From Epichloe hybrida (Eukaryota; Ascomycota; Sordariomycetes; Hypocreales; Clavicipitaceae): a stretch of 64,000 bases of DNA. Below, piece by piece: positions 34,420 to 47,098 of the stretch; positions within the stretch are counted from its first letter, which is position 1; every line of letters begins with the position of its first letter. The DNA lies in assembly GCA_019022495.1 (NCBI GenBank), contig JAFEKR010000002.1, positions 2,294,001 through 2,358,000 on the forward strand. Direction: 5' to 3'. The position numbers were made by a program, and so were the translations under genes. Below the pieces are notes generated by a model, which did not search any database, had not been told where the DNA came from, and worked only from the letters and a program-made list of their open reading frames with translations.

Positions 34420-36221
34420 TTTGACTGTGCGGTTTGTGTTGAAGTGGAATTTAGTGTTTGCTCTCTCAGAGAGAAACCGTGTGATGGAATTGGATATGAG
34501 AATGGAGAATAAGCATTCCGGTTTCTGGGAGAAGGAACCTGGAAGGTTTATATACTTGTCCAGCCAGGCCTCTTTGTCCGGGAACAAGAGCACATTCTCT
34601 TGTTCTTCACGTCTCGCCGACCAGGCTCTTTCGCCCATAACACAAGCTCCATCCGAATAATAACGAACTTTGTCTCAAGAGGGTCAACTTACTGGGTGTG
34701 ACCGACACCTCGGTTGCATGCCGTCTTAGTGAGGAGAGGAAAACGCCGTTGAGTCTTGACAACTGAAGACACCTCCGCCAATAATGGCATGTGTGACAGA
34801 TCGACAAACATTTGAGCCACGCCGGGCATGGTTTCCATTTAGGTCCTAGCAAGTCTTTCACAAGCTTTTCAAGCATCTTATTACTTTGATTGTTTCGGGC
34901 GGTTGTGATACCACTGTACCGAGCTTGCATTATATTCGGTTAATTGACGTCGGACAAACAAGCCCTCGCTCGCATTCGCTGGTTTGTAAGGGCAAACTTG
35001 GCACCAGCAAGAGAATTTCCACACCCCAAAGCACCTCTTGCATGATTCTTTCTTCGGCCGGAGACAACACCGCCACGAGAGTGAACAACGAGTGAGAACA
35101 AAGTCCCGGCCGGGACTAGGAAGTTTCCTTCTACGTTTGGGGGAAGCCGCCCGCTTTCTCCATGTCTCCCCTTCGCGGGGGAGGCGGGGGGTCGCAAACT
35201 CGGGGATCGCGAGGGAGTGGGAGTGCGCAGAGCGAAGAGCTTTGCAGTTGACCCTGCAGGTGATGTCAATCATCCCTCCGTCTCGGCATCCTGTCAAGTG
35301 TAACCTTGCATCGCCCATCCCCGCGTGTAAATAAAAGCAGGAACGGCGGCGGAGGGCACCGATGGTCCGCTATGAACCCGTGGATTGCCAAACCTCCTGG
35401 CTTCAGACCAAGCAACAAGGTCTCGCTTGCGGTCTTGACGGAACTCCCAAGGAGAAACAAGTAACGTTTGTCAATAGGAGCACTATGTGGGAACCTGTCC
35501 TGAATTTGCTCTTCAGTCATTCCGCACGAACGTGCTTGTCCAGTTTTCCTCTGCCCGACAGCGCGGCCGCAGCCCTTTTGATTGGGTTATACACGAGCAG
35601 CTCTTGAGTCCGAGGCTTTTGTTACACTTTATTGTTACACTGTATTCGCCACTAGCTGGCCGGCGTGAATATCTTCGACAGGAAGAAGTGATTTGTCCAA
35701 TCCTACCAGCAATATACCGACGAGTTGGAATGTACGAAATTGTTCATTCTCCCGAATATAGGACATTACAGTGCCCTTTACCTCTGTCCGTACAGTACAT
35801 CTAAAGCGGGGTATTCCCTTCTGAGAAGTTTCGTGAAACAAGCTTTGCTTCGCCAAAGACTTGGGACACGGAGCTCATGCCGTCAAGCGTCGTATGGCCG
35901 ATTCCCCCCTCTTCACCGACCATCCGCTTGTAGTCGTTCCATCATAGCACCGAGCCACGTCTACCTTGGCCGTCATATTGCCTTCATCATCGGGGTGTTT
36001 GTTACACCGCATGTCTGCGAGGACAGCTGCCCGAAATGCTGTCTATAATGAGGCCATTGCAGTTCCAAGCATCTCCAAAGCCATGGTAGAACCTTGTTTC
36101 GTTTCGCGTAAAAGACTGGCAACGAGTCGCCCTCGATTGCCGAGATGTCTGAAATGATTGCCAGACACAGAGTTGAGTCAAGGTTTTGGTTTAAATGCCG
36201 CCCAACTTATACAATTCATGC
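34420..36221. other. Intergenic, 1.8 kb
   Basis: No gene is supported. Open frames at 34881-35318 (minus, 145 aa, Arg/Cys-rich) and 35487-36157 (plus) have no recognisable domain. The sequence contains (A/T)-rich and G+C-rich patches without clear repeats. Confidence 0.45.
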
Positions 36222-37242
36222 TCAAAGGTAATTCTTCTTCTTCGCTGTTCTTGTGTACTGTGACAGGTGCCATTCGACATCTCCATCCTTATTCTCAAGT
36301 GTGCCTCCCCGAATCTCGAACGGCCGCATCGTCATTCTGGGCCCAACCTCCGCTAGCTCGACGCTGTCATATCCTGTTCGGACAAAGACGTGGTGTCTAA
36401 CTTCAATGCTGTCATCAATGTTCTTAAATGTAACAACTCGGTTGCCCATTTTGTTTTTGCTAGTGATGGCTTCCCTCGGCGGAAAAATATGTTTCAAAAT
36501 TTTAGCAATGCGGTTGCCCAAAGGCGAAGTGAAGCCGTCCATGATGATATGGGGGTACGACTCTGATACTGTTCCCCTCACGCTCCCTGGAATATCGTGC
36601 CGCAGTACAACATTGTGAAGCGAGAAGGATATCGTGGGTCCATGTGGAAAATGGGACAATGTCAGAGCAGTGGGCGTGCCTCGGTGTTCATGAAGGAGAA
36701 CTAGATCGGACAAACCAGCAGATTGGGCCGACTTTACCAGGTCTGGAAGGATGAGATTTCCACGGTTCAATCGCACGGACGTCGGAAGTAGCAGTCTGAT
36801 TTCCTTTGCGAATGCTGATAATCGAGCTGAAGGGTCTCGTGAAGTCGTGACTAACACTTGGTTAGTATGTGTTCCAAGTAGGCTACACTCGAGAGCTATC
36901 CGTGTACTTACCCAGAACACGAGGGTCTACCACACCGGATAGTTGTGCATATTCATCATCAAGATCCAGTTGCTCATTTGTGCCCAAATCGGGAGCGCTC
37001 TCGTCATACTGGTAATCTTTGCGCAATGCTTTATCGTTGGCAATGGAAGGATCCAGAGGCTTTCCCGAGGCCAAAGATGCTCGTAATTTTGCTCGCTTTT
37101 CGCCAATCTCTGCATCTCGAAGGAGGAGCGCTCTTCGATAGAGGTAATCGCGCCGTTGCCGTGCTTGCTTGCGCTGTACAAATCTTAATTAGCATGGGCC
37201 GTGAGAACCTGTCGACATACTGGCGTGGTGACGTACAATCAT
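36222..37242 (-). CDS. IMP4: U3 snoRNP protein Imp4 (Brix domain)
   Basis: Nucleolar component of the U3 snoRNP/SSU processome that acts in 18S pre-rRNA processing by pairing U3 with the pre-rRNA. Three exons: a 6-nt coding start exon 37242-37237 (ATG ATT), 37173-36912 and 36850-36222, 298 aa. The tiny first exon restores the conserved [21 protein letters not shown]-terminus. The first intron has a GCTAATTA branch site and the second has ACTAACCA. The Brix domain starts at [19 protein letters not shown] (about residue 90) and runs to about 275 with [20 protein letters not shown] and a conserved [15 protein letters not shown]. Divergent from UPF1. Confidence 0.95.
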
Positions 37243-37996
37243 CCTGCTCTTCTGCTGCTGCTGGGAAAGCCTCTTCTAGTAGCGACAAGCTCAGTGAGTT
37301 ACTACCGTAATATGTTTGCGGTTCCCTAAGGCGTCGAAAACAGTCTCTCAAATAATTTGGGGTTTGGATTTGACCACCACCTGTCGGTTTTCGCGATGGC
37401 CCACTACGAAAAGTCCCACCAGCAGTCTTATTGTACTTTTTTTTTTTTTGGCTTTGCAGCCCGCTTATCACGTGGGCGCAAAATGTCCCACTAAACCCCG
37501 TCGCCGCATCAGGTCGGGCTTCTTTCCGACAACGACGACGGCAAATCTGTGTTTTTTTTTTTTTTTCGAAAATAAACTTCGTTTGCAAATTTCCGCTCTA
37601 TTTGCTCATCATTCTCGTCGAATAATCTCTAACTGGATCGAAAATATCGCGCACCTACTCATTAACGGTGCTCCGCTTCTCTGGGTACAAGCTTAGCAGC
37701 GATGATGTGAAAACTACGGCACCACTTGGAATCAACGAAACCTCTCACCCATCCCGCGCCGAGCCACCTTATTCTGATGCGCTGGACAGAAATAACATAC
37801 ATCTAAAATAGAGGACCAGGGGTATGTTCTTAAAAGCTCTTGAAACTTGACTTTCTCCTCAGAAGACTGTCACAAAGCTCTGTCAAGAAAGCAGCTTTTT
37901 GCGTTACGGCCATTCACCAGACTGACACAACAGGAAATAGGACATCACGCCGCGAGCGATCCCTCAGTCTGACACTACCCCTCGACACAAAACAAC
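37243..37996. other. Divergent promoter region, IMP4/UPF1
   Basis: A 754-bp bidirectional promoter between two RNA-metabolism genes. It contains T-runs at 37438-37450 and 37552-37566. No gene is seen. Confidence 0.6.
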
Positions 37997-40900
37997 ATGG
38001 AAGGTGCCTTCACTCATGTCGGCAATCATCTGATTTCTGATTCAGCTGCGGCCATCAAGGCTGGAGCCGATGACTTATCTGCTCTTGACCCCGGCGAGAG
38101 CTTGCTCTATGGCAAGTATGGCGGTGGTCGCAGTGGTCGTCGACGCGCCGACGACGACGACAATCAGACGGAGGCTTTTGAAGGTGACGAGAATGATAGC
38201 CTTAACAGCGTGCCTGTGGACGGCATGATGGGCTTGAAATTGAAGAAACCCGAAGAACCAAAAGAGCTTCCCGCTCATGCTTGCGCGTAAGCAACACTGC
38301 CAAGTGCCGTTGGGGGTTTTTTTTTTTGCTAACATGATGATTGAAGCTACTGTGGCATTCACTCTCCCGCCTGTGTTGTCAAATGCTTGACCTGTAACAA
38401 GTGGTTCTGCAGCGCCAGGGGCAACGGCACCTCAACCCATATCGTCAATCACCTAGTCCGAGCGAGACACAAAGAGGTTCAGCTTCATCCTGAATCTGCT
38501 CTCGGAGACACTGTCTTGGAGTGCTACAATTGTGGAACGAAAAATGCGTTCTTGCTTGGTTTCATCCCGGCAAAATCAGACACAGTCGTTGTACTTTTAT
38601 GTCGGCAACCTTGTGCAGCCAGCACATCTAACAAGGATATGAACTGGGATATCTCGCGCTGGGAGCCGCTAATTGAGGAGCGAGCTTTTCTAACCTGGCT
38701 TGTTAGTGCGCCGTCCGACGTTGAGCAGCTCCGCGCTCGTCACTTGTCGCCCAACACGATTGCCAAGCTGGAAGAGATGTGGAAGGTTGAGCCGAACGCC
38801 ACTGTTGCGGACCTTGAAAAGGCCGCCAGTATTGACGATGATCCCGACCCGGTGCTGATGCGATACGATGACCCATACCACTATCAGAACATATTCGGGC
38901 CGCTCGTAAAAATGGAGTCCGATTATGACAAAAAACTCAAGGAAGCTCAGTCGGAAGACGGCCTCGTCGTGCGATGGGACTATGGTCTCAATAACAAGCA
39001 TCTCGTCAGCTTTAACCTGCACAAGATCGAGTCTGGAGATGTCAAGCTTGCGGTTGGTGATGAAATGAGGCTTCGATATAACGGTGAACTTCGTGAGCCT
39101 TGGGAAGGCGTTGGATATGTCATCAAGATCCCCAACAGCCAGTCCGATGAAGTGTGCCTCGAGCTGCGTAAGACTGGAAATGAGAAACATGTTCCCACGG
39201 ACTTATCTCACAACTTCTCCGCTGATTATGTTTGGAAAGCTACTTCGTACGACCGCATGCAACTTGCCATGAAAACCTTTGCCGTTGATGACATGAGTGT
39301 CTCGGGTTACATTTTCCATACTCTTTTGGGACACGAGGTTCAACTACAACCAATGCAAACAAAGCTTCCCAGGAAATGGTCGGCCCCGTCGCTTCCCGAC
39401 CTTAACCAAAGCCAGGTCGATGCCATCAAGTCTGTGCTTCAGAAACCGCTGAGTCTTATTCAGGGACCACCTGGAACTGGAAAGACTGTGACTTCTGCCA
39501 CTATCATTTATCACCTCGCTAAGATGAGTGGCAATCAAGTCCTGGTCTGCGCTCCTTCAAACGTGGCCGTGGACCAGCTTTGCGAGCGAATCCACTTCAC
39601 TGGTCTCAAGGTCGTTCGTCTGACCGCCAAGTCTCGAGAAGATGTCGAGTCCTCAGTCAAATTTCTGGCTTTACACGAGCAGGTTCGGTTGGCCGAGCAT
39701 AATAGCGAACTCCTCAAGCTCTCACAATTGAAGAATGATGTTGGAGAACTTTCCAGCCAAGACGAGAAGAAGTTCAAACAGCTTACTAAGGCTGCTGAAC
39801 GAGAAATCCTCAACAACGCAGACGTGGTTTGCTGCACTTGCGTTGGTGCTGGTGATCCTCGTCTATCCAAGATGAAGTTCCGAAACGTGCTTATTGATGA
39901 GTCTACTCAGTCGGCAGAGCCGGAATGTATGATTCCTCTTGTTCTTGGTTGCAAGCAGGTGGTTCTCGTGGGAGACCATAAACAGCTTGGCCCGGTCATC
40001 ATGAACAAGAAAGCGGCAAAGGCTGGCTTGAACCAGTCACTTTTCGAACGACTGATTCAGCTTCAGCTTGCTCCAATCCGACTCACCACGCAATACCGAA
40101 TGCATCCATGTCTGTCCGAATTCCCTTCCAATATGTTTTATGATGGTAGCTTGCAAAATGGCATCACGCATGAGCATCGTCTGAGGAAGGATGTCGACTT
40201 CCCATGGCCTATTGTGGAGACGCCTATGATGTTTTGGTCAAACCTCGGTCACGAAGAGATCTCGACTTCAGGAACATCATATCTTAATCGCACGGAGGCT
40301 TCCAACGTTGAGAAGACAGTTACTCGATTCTTCAAAGCAGGTGTCAAACCTTCAGAAATTGGTGTCATTACACCATATGAGGGCCAGAGAAGCTACATTG
40401 TCACCACCATGCAGAATTCAGGCACATTTAAGAAGGAGGTCTACAAGGAGGTTGAGGTGGCGTCTGTCGATGCCTTTCAGGGCCGTGAAAAGGACTTCAT
40501 TGTTCTTTCGTGCGTCCGATCCAACGAAACCCAGGGCATCGGTTTCTTGTCTGATCCTCGCCGTCTAAACGTAGCTCTCACTCGAGCCAAATATGGTCTC
40601 GTAATTCTTGGCAATCCCAAGGTGTTGTCCAAGCACGAGCTTTGGCACAATCTACTGGTACATTTCAAGGACCGCAAGTGTTTCGTCGAAGGTCCCTTGA
40701 CCAACTTGCAAGCCTGTCTGCTGCAGTTCAGTCGACCCAAGGTTAGCTTCCGTCAGAAGAATAACTACCAGTCGCAGTATGGCGCTGGTGCTAACGGGTA
40801 CGCCAATGGTCGCTTCAATGGTGGCGGTCCACCTGGACGAGACTTTGACTCGGGATCTATGCTATCGTATATTCCTGACGATGTGTCTTCTATTCAGGGC

Positions 40901-41320
40901 TCGGCCTTTGGAGGTGCTAACCTGAACACGGCATTCCCACCCATGTTCTCCAGCTTCACCCCTGAACAATGGCCTGGTCTCCCGGGAGTGCCAGCTCCAG
41001 GTCGTGGTAACAAGGGGCGTGGGCGAGCCACCGAGAGCATCGCTGGCGAAAGCGTAGCCAATTCCGAACTCACCGACGCTACCAGCAGCGTACTCGGCGG
41101 CAAAGGCGTCGGGCAGGGCGGTGTCAGGTTAGGTGCCGGCTTGCACGATGCAGTCACTGGCATGCGTCCGGTTTCGTACACCCAGAGCGACAGGCTCAAG
41201 CAATATGTGGAGAGCAACGGCCGTGTGGCGCCAGGAAGCGGCTTTGGTAGACGATATGACGATGATGAGAAGAGCGTTAGCACTGCTTTTCACAGTCAGA
41301 TTGGCGGTGGCTACGACTGA
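37997..41320 (+). CDS. UPF1: ATP-dependent RNA helicase Upf1/Nam7
   Basis: SF1 helicase that is central to nonsense-mediated mRNA decay. Two exons, 37997-38286 and 38347-41320 (intron 38287-38346, GTAAGC donor, GCTAACAT branch), 1087 aa. The N-terminal Cys/His-rich domain begins at [20 protein letters not shown] (about 94-113), continues through ECYNCG and CRQPC, and binds Upf2. The helicase core has Q/I motif GPPGTGKT (470-477), motif II DEST at 614-617 (DEAD-like form typical of Upf1), [30 protein letters not shown] and [11 protein letters not shown]. The C-terminus is low complexity, Gly/Asn/Ser-rich. The splice lies inside the first zinc-ligand cluster. Confidence 0.97.
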
Positions 41321-43206
41321 GTGACGTGGAAATGACTGGAGAAGCTGTCTTTTTCTTCAACAGGCAATATACACTGCTTGGCTTGGTGAGGCATTCACAT
41401 GGATGAAGGTTTACTGAGAGCCCAGGCAGAACTTGACTGCTAGTAGAGCTGACAAGAGTGATTGGGCGCACGGTCAAACAGCCACCGCTTGACATGATGA
41501 CGAGACACGCGACGCAGATCATTGAAGCAGGATCCGACGGCTGCTGGCTTGGCCTGGGAAAGCTGTCGACCGACACGATCAGGGATAGTCCGCATCGTCT
41601 GGATCTCATCTAGCTGCACAAATGATATGGCAGAAGCAACCAGGACAAGCTGGCATGCTTTTCGTGGCAAATCTTTTTTCTTTCTTTTTGGAACCGCAGC
41701 AGAAGATGACGCAGCGACTGAAGCTGTCAGAAGCGCTGGCAAACGGAGATTTGACAAAAGTATCATTTGAGGACAGCAGGCTATCGGGGAGAGCTACTTC
41801 AGATCAGACAAGGACAAGCGGTGGGAAAGCCCACGCCAGCATGTGCAAGGTGCAGTTCGCCGCGCGGGGTCGATGTCGTTGCTACTGCAATGCATCGTCT
41901 AATACGTTGGTGGTTGACGGGGCTGAGAGGCAATGCTTATTATTAGTGATTTTGATTTAACGACCAACTCGAGATACATTCATTAGGAAAAGTAGAGATA
42001 CAAGAAAAGACCACAAGGTCATCAAAACCAAAGAATTGCAGTCTTCTGTATACATGTCGAGGATATCTGGTCAATCTTTGTGCGCAGAGGGTGACGGACC
42101 CAGGAGAAACTACGATGTTGAACAAGTTGAACAATTTACTCATCAGATGTGAAGAGGCACGAGCAAGCGGGGTCGACCTATGGAGTTAGTTTGCTTTGCT
42201 GTTGTGCAACGCCGGGTAGGGCTGGAGAGTCGAACATTATTCCGCCGGTCGTACAGAGCTCTGCGGCTTCATCTGCGAAGATCTAATCCGTACGCGGTCA
42301 CCAGTTGCCTTTCTTTTTTGGAACCAAAAAAAAAGGGGGTCTGCGTCCATTTCTAGATGCCAACCCCCCTCGCCCCTGTATGTTCCCTTATGTAGCTAGG
42401 TATAAATCTCTTGTGTCTAAAGGATACTTTGCATAGAGTCGTCTTATGTTTTAATCAAACCGTTGAAGAAGTCACGGAAAATATTTAATATGAATAAACT
42501 TTTTACAATAGTAAACTCGCTAGCGCTGCTCGCTGCCACGTGGAATTGTCCAATAATGACAACGACTTGCGATGAGGGACGTAACGTTACGTAAGCCCGA
42601 ACTGGGGTGCCGTAACGTTCGTTCTCTCTGTCCTCTCTCTGCCTGTGAGATACCATCACTCTCCAATACCCTTGAACGCAACGCAAAATATCATTCTTCT
42701 CCCAAGACACTGGAAGTATGCCTGGGAGAATTGCTGATCAATATCTATGTTATCACATTCAAATCCATCCTCAGTGCGGGTCCTGCCACGATACATTCCA
42801 GGCCGATGAAAGAATTGTGGCACGTAAGAATAATTCTGAATCTTAATGCCATTTCTAGCAGGCAGCCAAATACTGAACTGCGATAGTTGTATGTCGCCGA
42901 AACGATCAAATTGAAACCCATTATGCGCATAAATATACGTCAAATGGATACTGCGAGCAGGGGAGCACGCGGGGAGTAATCTTCTGCACAATTCCAGCTT
43001 GCAAACACTGCCTGGCCGATACGGAAAGCGCAACCATTCATGCAGATTGCCTCGCACTATTCTCACGACATTGCGTTGTTGGCGACAAGCTGCATCGTCT
43101 ATGGGCGGCTTCAACGGCAATGGCTCCATGGCGCCACTGTGTACCGCTTGTTCTTCCGTACGAAGGGCAGCTAGGCGATCTGAGATGTGTCAGCAAAGTT
43201 CTAGAA
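41321..43206. other. Intergenic, 1.9 kb
   Basis: No supported gene. Frames such as 41622-41960 and 42656-43129 (minus) show no domain. The last 450 bp may be the upstream part of the decayed F-box-like gene. Confidence 0.45.
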
Positions 43207-44648
43207 ATGCCCAAGCTTAATTGCCTTCCTGTTGAACTTGCTGAGATGATTGCCACACATGTTGGCCCGCATATAATCTGGCGATATAGAACAGTCATCG
43301 AACGAGCAACCAGTCTTTCGTCCGCCCACCCGAATGAAACGCCAAAAAACTGTGTTCCTTGGCGACTTGCTAGGCTGGAGCCGCCAAAGCCAAGCACATA
43401 CATACCATCAGGCGCCCAGCGCTGCATATATTCGTCTCACTATTGATTCGTGCGGTATCAAGCAGATTGACCGTATCTCCGCTCCTGAGCCGCTCCCAAA
43501 GTCCAAACCGACACCATTTCACCTCTACATTACTGAAGACGCCACCACGCTTGCGTTGGTGCAGGCTCGCTTCGAGGTTGGTTTTATGTCTTCGTTGTAC
43601 GTGCAGTGTTAATGCGGTTGCTAGTTTGGCTACTGTCGCCTTGTTGTGCCCGAGACAACCTGTCTCACGATCTGCAACGTCTCTATATCGCCTGGGCTGT
43701 ACGCCTCTACTAGCACATTCGCAAAACGGCCATTTACGTTACACACGTCACTTAAGCCTGAATGTGTGCAGCAGTGCAAACGACTCTGTTTCATTGATAC
43801 TCGAGCATGCTTCGGCATTACCTTTTTCCTGGTGCGAAATGCCATCGTGGCTGCGCACCCTCATACGCAGAGAGCTCCAACCGCAGTGGGAACCTTTCGC
43901 TGCCTTTCTCCACTCCAGCAATCTAAAACCTGCTGGATCTACCTTCCGCTCCCAAGAGGCGAAGAAATTGTTGAATATGGCACAAGGTGTCTTGAAAACG
44001 ATGAAAACTTGTATCCATTCCCCTGTCTTCTCGTAAGTGACCACGGCTGGCTATTCACGAACTCCCCAACTAACAAGGAAGATTCATACGAGGTTGCAAG
44101 GCCTTGTGGAGATTGGTCAGTACAAGAACGGAGCTTCAGAAATCCGCATGTACTCTACACAACGTCGCCCTCTCCTTGTCCACGATAAACAAGGTGCTCG
44201 TATCACCATCCCTGAGGCACATCTAGCGAAGAAGGCTTCATCGGACCAGCTCGTGCAGCTCAACAGACAACCAGTGTTGCCTCAAAGTCACTTTTCTAGC
44301 GCAACTCTTAGTAACGTCGCTGCTGTATACACATACGTTGACCGCGATAGCCGTCTTTGCAAAGGGTTCATTCTGCAATACAGCGATGGAACGAGCAAGT
44401 CTCTGGGACAATGCCGACTCGGCGTCGACGAGACCAAATTCGTCCAACGGCCTGTACAGTTTTGCTTTGCGAGCGTTGCCCGGAGCTATCCCCATACTGG
44501 TCCGCAGAAAGGGGTACTTGCTGAATTTGGTAGGTTTCATCATCTGCAGCATGATGCCTCCGTGGATATAAATTGGTCGTGCCATGACATGACTGGAGTG
44601 GTGATGTTTGCCTCTACTAATCGAGACACCTGGATTGATGTTTCCTAG
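43207..44648 (+). pseudogene. Frameshifted F-box-like protein gene
   Basis: A member of a large hypocrealean family that starts with an F-box-like motif. The start is MPKLNCLPVELAEMIATHVG (43207). The frame then shifts at the A6 run near 43345-43350: before it 'WRYRTVIERATSLSSAHPNE', after it 'TVFLGDLLGWSRQSQAHTY' and 'IRLTIDSCGIKQIDRIS'. The second frame meets TAA and TAG at 43610-43632; a poor intron (GTTGGT to CTAG, 48 nt) could remove both. It continues with FGYCRLVVPE, CWIYLPLPRGEEIVEYGTRC and, after a good 49-nt intron (44033-44081, GTAAGT, CCAACTAAC branch), LVEIGQYKNGASEIRMYSTQ, QCRLGVDETKF and WSCHDMTGVV to the stop at 44648. A frameshift in a homopolymer can also be an assembly error, so it could be an active gene. 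The family function is unknown. Confidence 0.55.
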
Positions 44649-45302
44649 CCGCCGACGGCGTCTGACTAAGATGACCGTCACTTATCTGACTGACGTTGAC
44701 CAAATACTGATATACTGCCAGTGACCTTTTCAAAAAAAAGAGAGAAAAAACGTTGGTGTACATGTCTAGTTCGATATGGTCATAGCACGCAGTGCCAATT
44801 TGTACGCGGACGATATGTTCAGTTGGATGGTTTTATGTCACCGTCTTACTCCAGACATGATGTTTCCGACGGCTGACGTTGGCAGTGACCATCTCTGACC
44901 CCCTTAGCGCGCGCTCTTGGAACTGCACCTACTCCCTCTCGGTAACGCGACTACCCGCTGTGAAATACGCCGTCATTGGCGTGTTATCGAGACAGACATG
45001 GGATCGTTGCGCTTGGGTAGATCTTATATCCTTAACGTAGTCCCGGCCAGGTCCCGGCTGCCTCTCCGTCGAAGAGCTCGCCTAGACCGAGTCATCCTTT
45101 TCCTTTGTCTTTCCTATGTTTATCCCGATAGATAGCAAAACCCCACCCAACGGCATCGTCTAGTTTCTTTGACCCGTCTGAGGAGACAACCAGGTGGGTT
45201 CCCGATAGCGTAAACTGTCACGCGATGGATTCTGTTGCCGGGATCTGGTATTGTGATCTTATTATACCGTTGAGACGGAAGGATCTTGTCGCACGACCTT
45301 TG
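44649..45302. other. Intergenic
   Basis: Shared 3' flank of the F-box-like gene and the MFS gene. No gene is seen. Confidence 0.5.
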
Positions 45303-47098
45303 TCAAGACTTAGTTTCCCCAGTCGATCGGCTTGTGTTGGTCGCCCCTTTCTCCTCTTCCATAGTTCTTCGGTGAAAAGTAGATCTTGCGCGAATGCGCG
45401 GACCAAAGTGGTAGAAGACGTAGGGTAAAGGCGCCATTGCCACAGCGACGAACCCCAAGACAGAGGTTGCCCAGGCAGTACCCAATTTGTCATACATCTC
45501 GCGAGAGAAAAGAGGGAACCCGGCACCGAACAGGGACCTGAGTATGGCGTTTGCGGCGAGTGCGCTGGCAGCATACTTTCCGTAGCAGTCAATCAGGTAA
45601 GAGGTTATACCCAAAAACAGAGTGACGAAGCCGATCCCAAATGGGATACCCGACACAATGCAGCTTGCCCAGTGGACGGATGGGTTGGATGTCCATGCGA
45701 ACCAGAACAGTCCTACGGGAATCAACCATGATAGGAACACCAGATGCGGTAATCGAGCTTCAGGCTTGGGCCCGCCCAGCTTCTTCACATGATGACCATA
45801 TATGCGATTGATATAAGGCGACGCAGCCGTTGCAATAGCCATACCAATTCCAATACCTGAACTCTGCATTTTAGCCGGGGTGTTGCAGCGGTTGAAATGA
45901 AGCGTATTGAAAACCTACCCAAAAAGGTTAGGCCGGAGATGCCGGCATCCCAGTGTCTCGTCTGCTGGAAGACATATGGGTAGGCGGTAAAGTCAAGATA
46001 CAAGATGCCGTAAACAAAGGCCATGTAGAGTGACAGGAGAAAGAGGATAGGTTCTGTAAAGAACATAACAGTCGGTCGGGTGATGTTGGTGCGGAGCATT
46101 AGCCCAAGCTCCTGATGCGACTGCTGGAGGCCATATTTTTGCGCCTTGATGTGCAGTAGCCTCGGGGCATAGGTTTCGGGCAGAAACAGAAGCATGGCGG
46201 CATATACAACGCCGCTGATGATGACCACCAGCCAAAAGTCCCTGAAGAAGACTTTAGTATACATGCATTCCAGTTTATCAGGCCTGTAGGTGTAGGAGCT
46301 AGCTTACCATCGCCACTATGACCATGGTGTGTTAGCAAGGACGGTTTCTCAGCAAGCTTGAAACAGTAAGAAGGGACTTGGTCAATCACATACCGATGCA
46401 TACTCAGTAAGAAAGCCACCAGTAATGGGCGCAATGACTGGACCTAAAAAGCTCGCAGCAGTGAATAGTGCAAGAGGGACAGAGCGATGGCTAGGTGGCC
46501 ATAAGTCGGTCAACGAGCCCCCCGAGTTGGTCACTAAGACTCGCGTCCATCCATCAGCGCCGTCCTTTTAGCGATGTCAGTCAATTCGCAACGGGTGCTT
46601 ACCGGTGGGAGAACCGAAGAAGCCACACAGGAAACGGAAAACCAGGAGAGCAGCGATGTTGGGCGAAAGGGCGCATCCAAGGTTGAAGAGGACGAAGAGG
46701 GCAAGAGTGGTGCGGTAGACTGGATTGCGGCCATAGACTTCAGACAAGGGTGCAAAGATGAGGGGCCCGGAAGCAAAGCCGAGTAGGAATGTGCTGACAC
46801 CCAAGGTTGCGACGGTTCTAGAGCAATTCAGATCCTCGGCGATACTTGAAATTGCGGCTGTGTGTATGGATGAGCAGAAGGCAATGGTAGCAGTCATGAA
46901 GACGACTGATGTTAATAATGCGGCAGGTCAGTGGCACGTCTCAATATTAAACCCAGTTGGCTATTGGATGGGAGACTGACCAATGATGGTGCTCGTCCAT
47001 CTTCGGGCAGGAGAGAAGTTCAAAGGACTTTCACAATGGTCCAGGGTGAGGGGGGTGAGGGTGTCGCGGGACGTTGGAATTGGTGGGGCTGATGCCAT
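45303..47098 (-). CDS. MFS multidrug/drug:H+ antiporter (DHA1 family)
   Basis: Twelve-helix plasma-membrane transporter of the DHA1 drug:H+ antiporter type. Six exons on the minus strand: 47098-46981, 46905-46603, 46533-46394, an 8-nt exon 46315-46308, 46241-45919 and 45856-45303, 481 aa, all in frame. The 8-nt exon rebuilds the conserved W-R-W-D-F-W segment between helices 4 and 5. Other marks: FASGPLIFAPLSEVYGRNPV (motif A between helices 2 and 3), TNSGGSLTDLWPPSHRSVPL, and FTAASFLGPVIAPITGG (antiporter motif C region). The C-terminus is short, charged and cytosolic. The nearby genes give no substrate clue; fungicide or toxin efflux is the family norm. Confidence 0.9.

Noticed and set aside
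34881..35318. 145-aa minus-strand ORF
   Set aside because: Arg/Cys-rich, no signal peptide, no domain, no splice pattern; likely chance.
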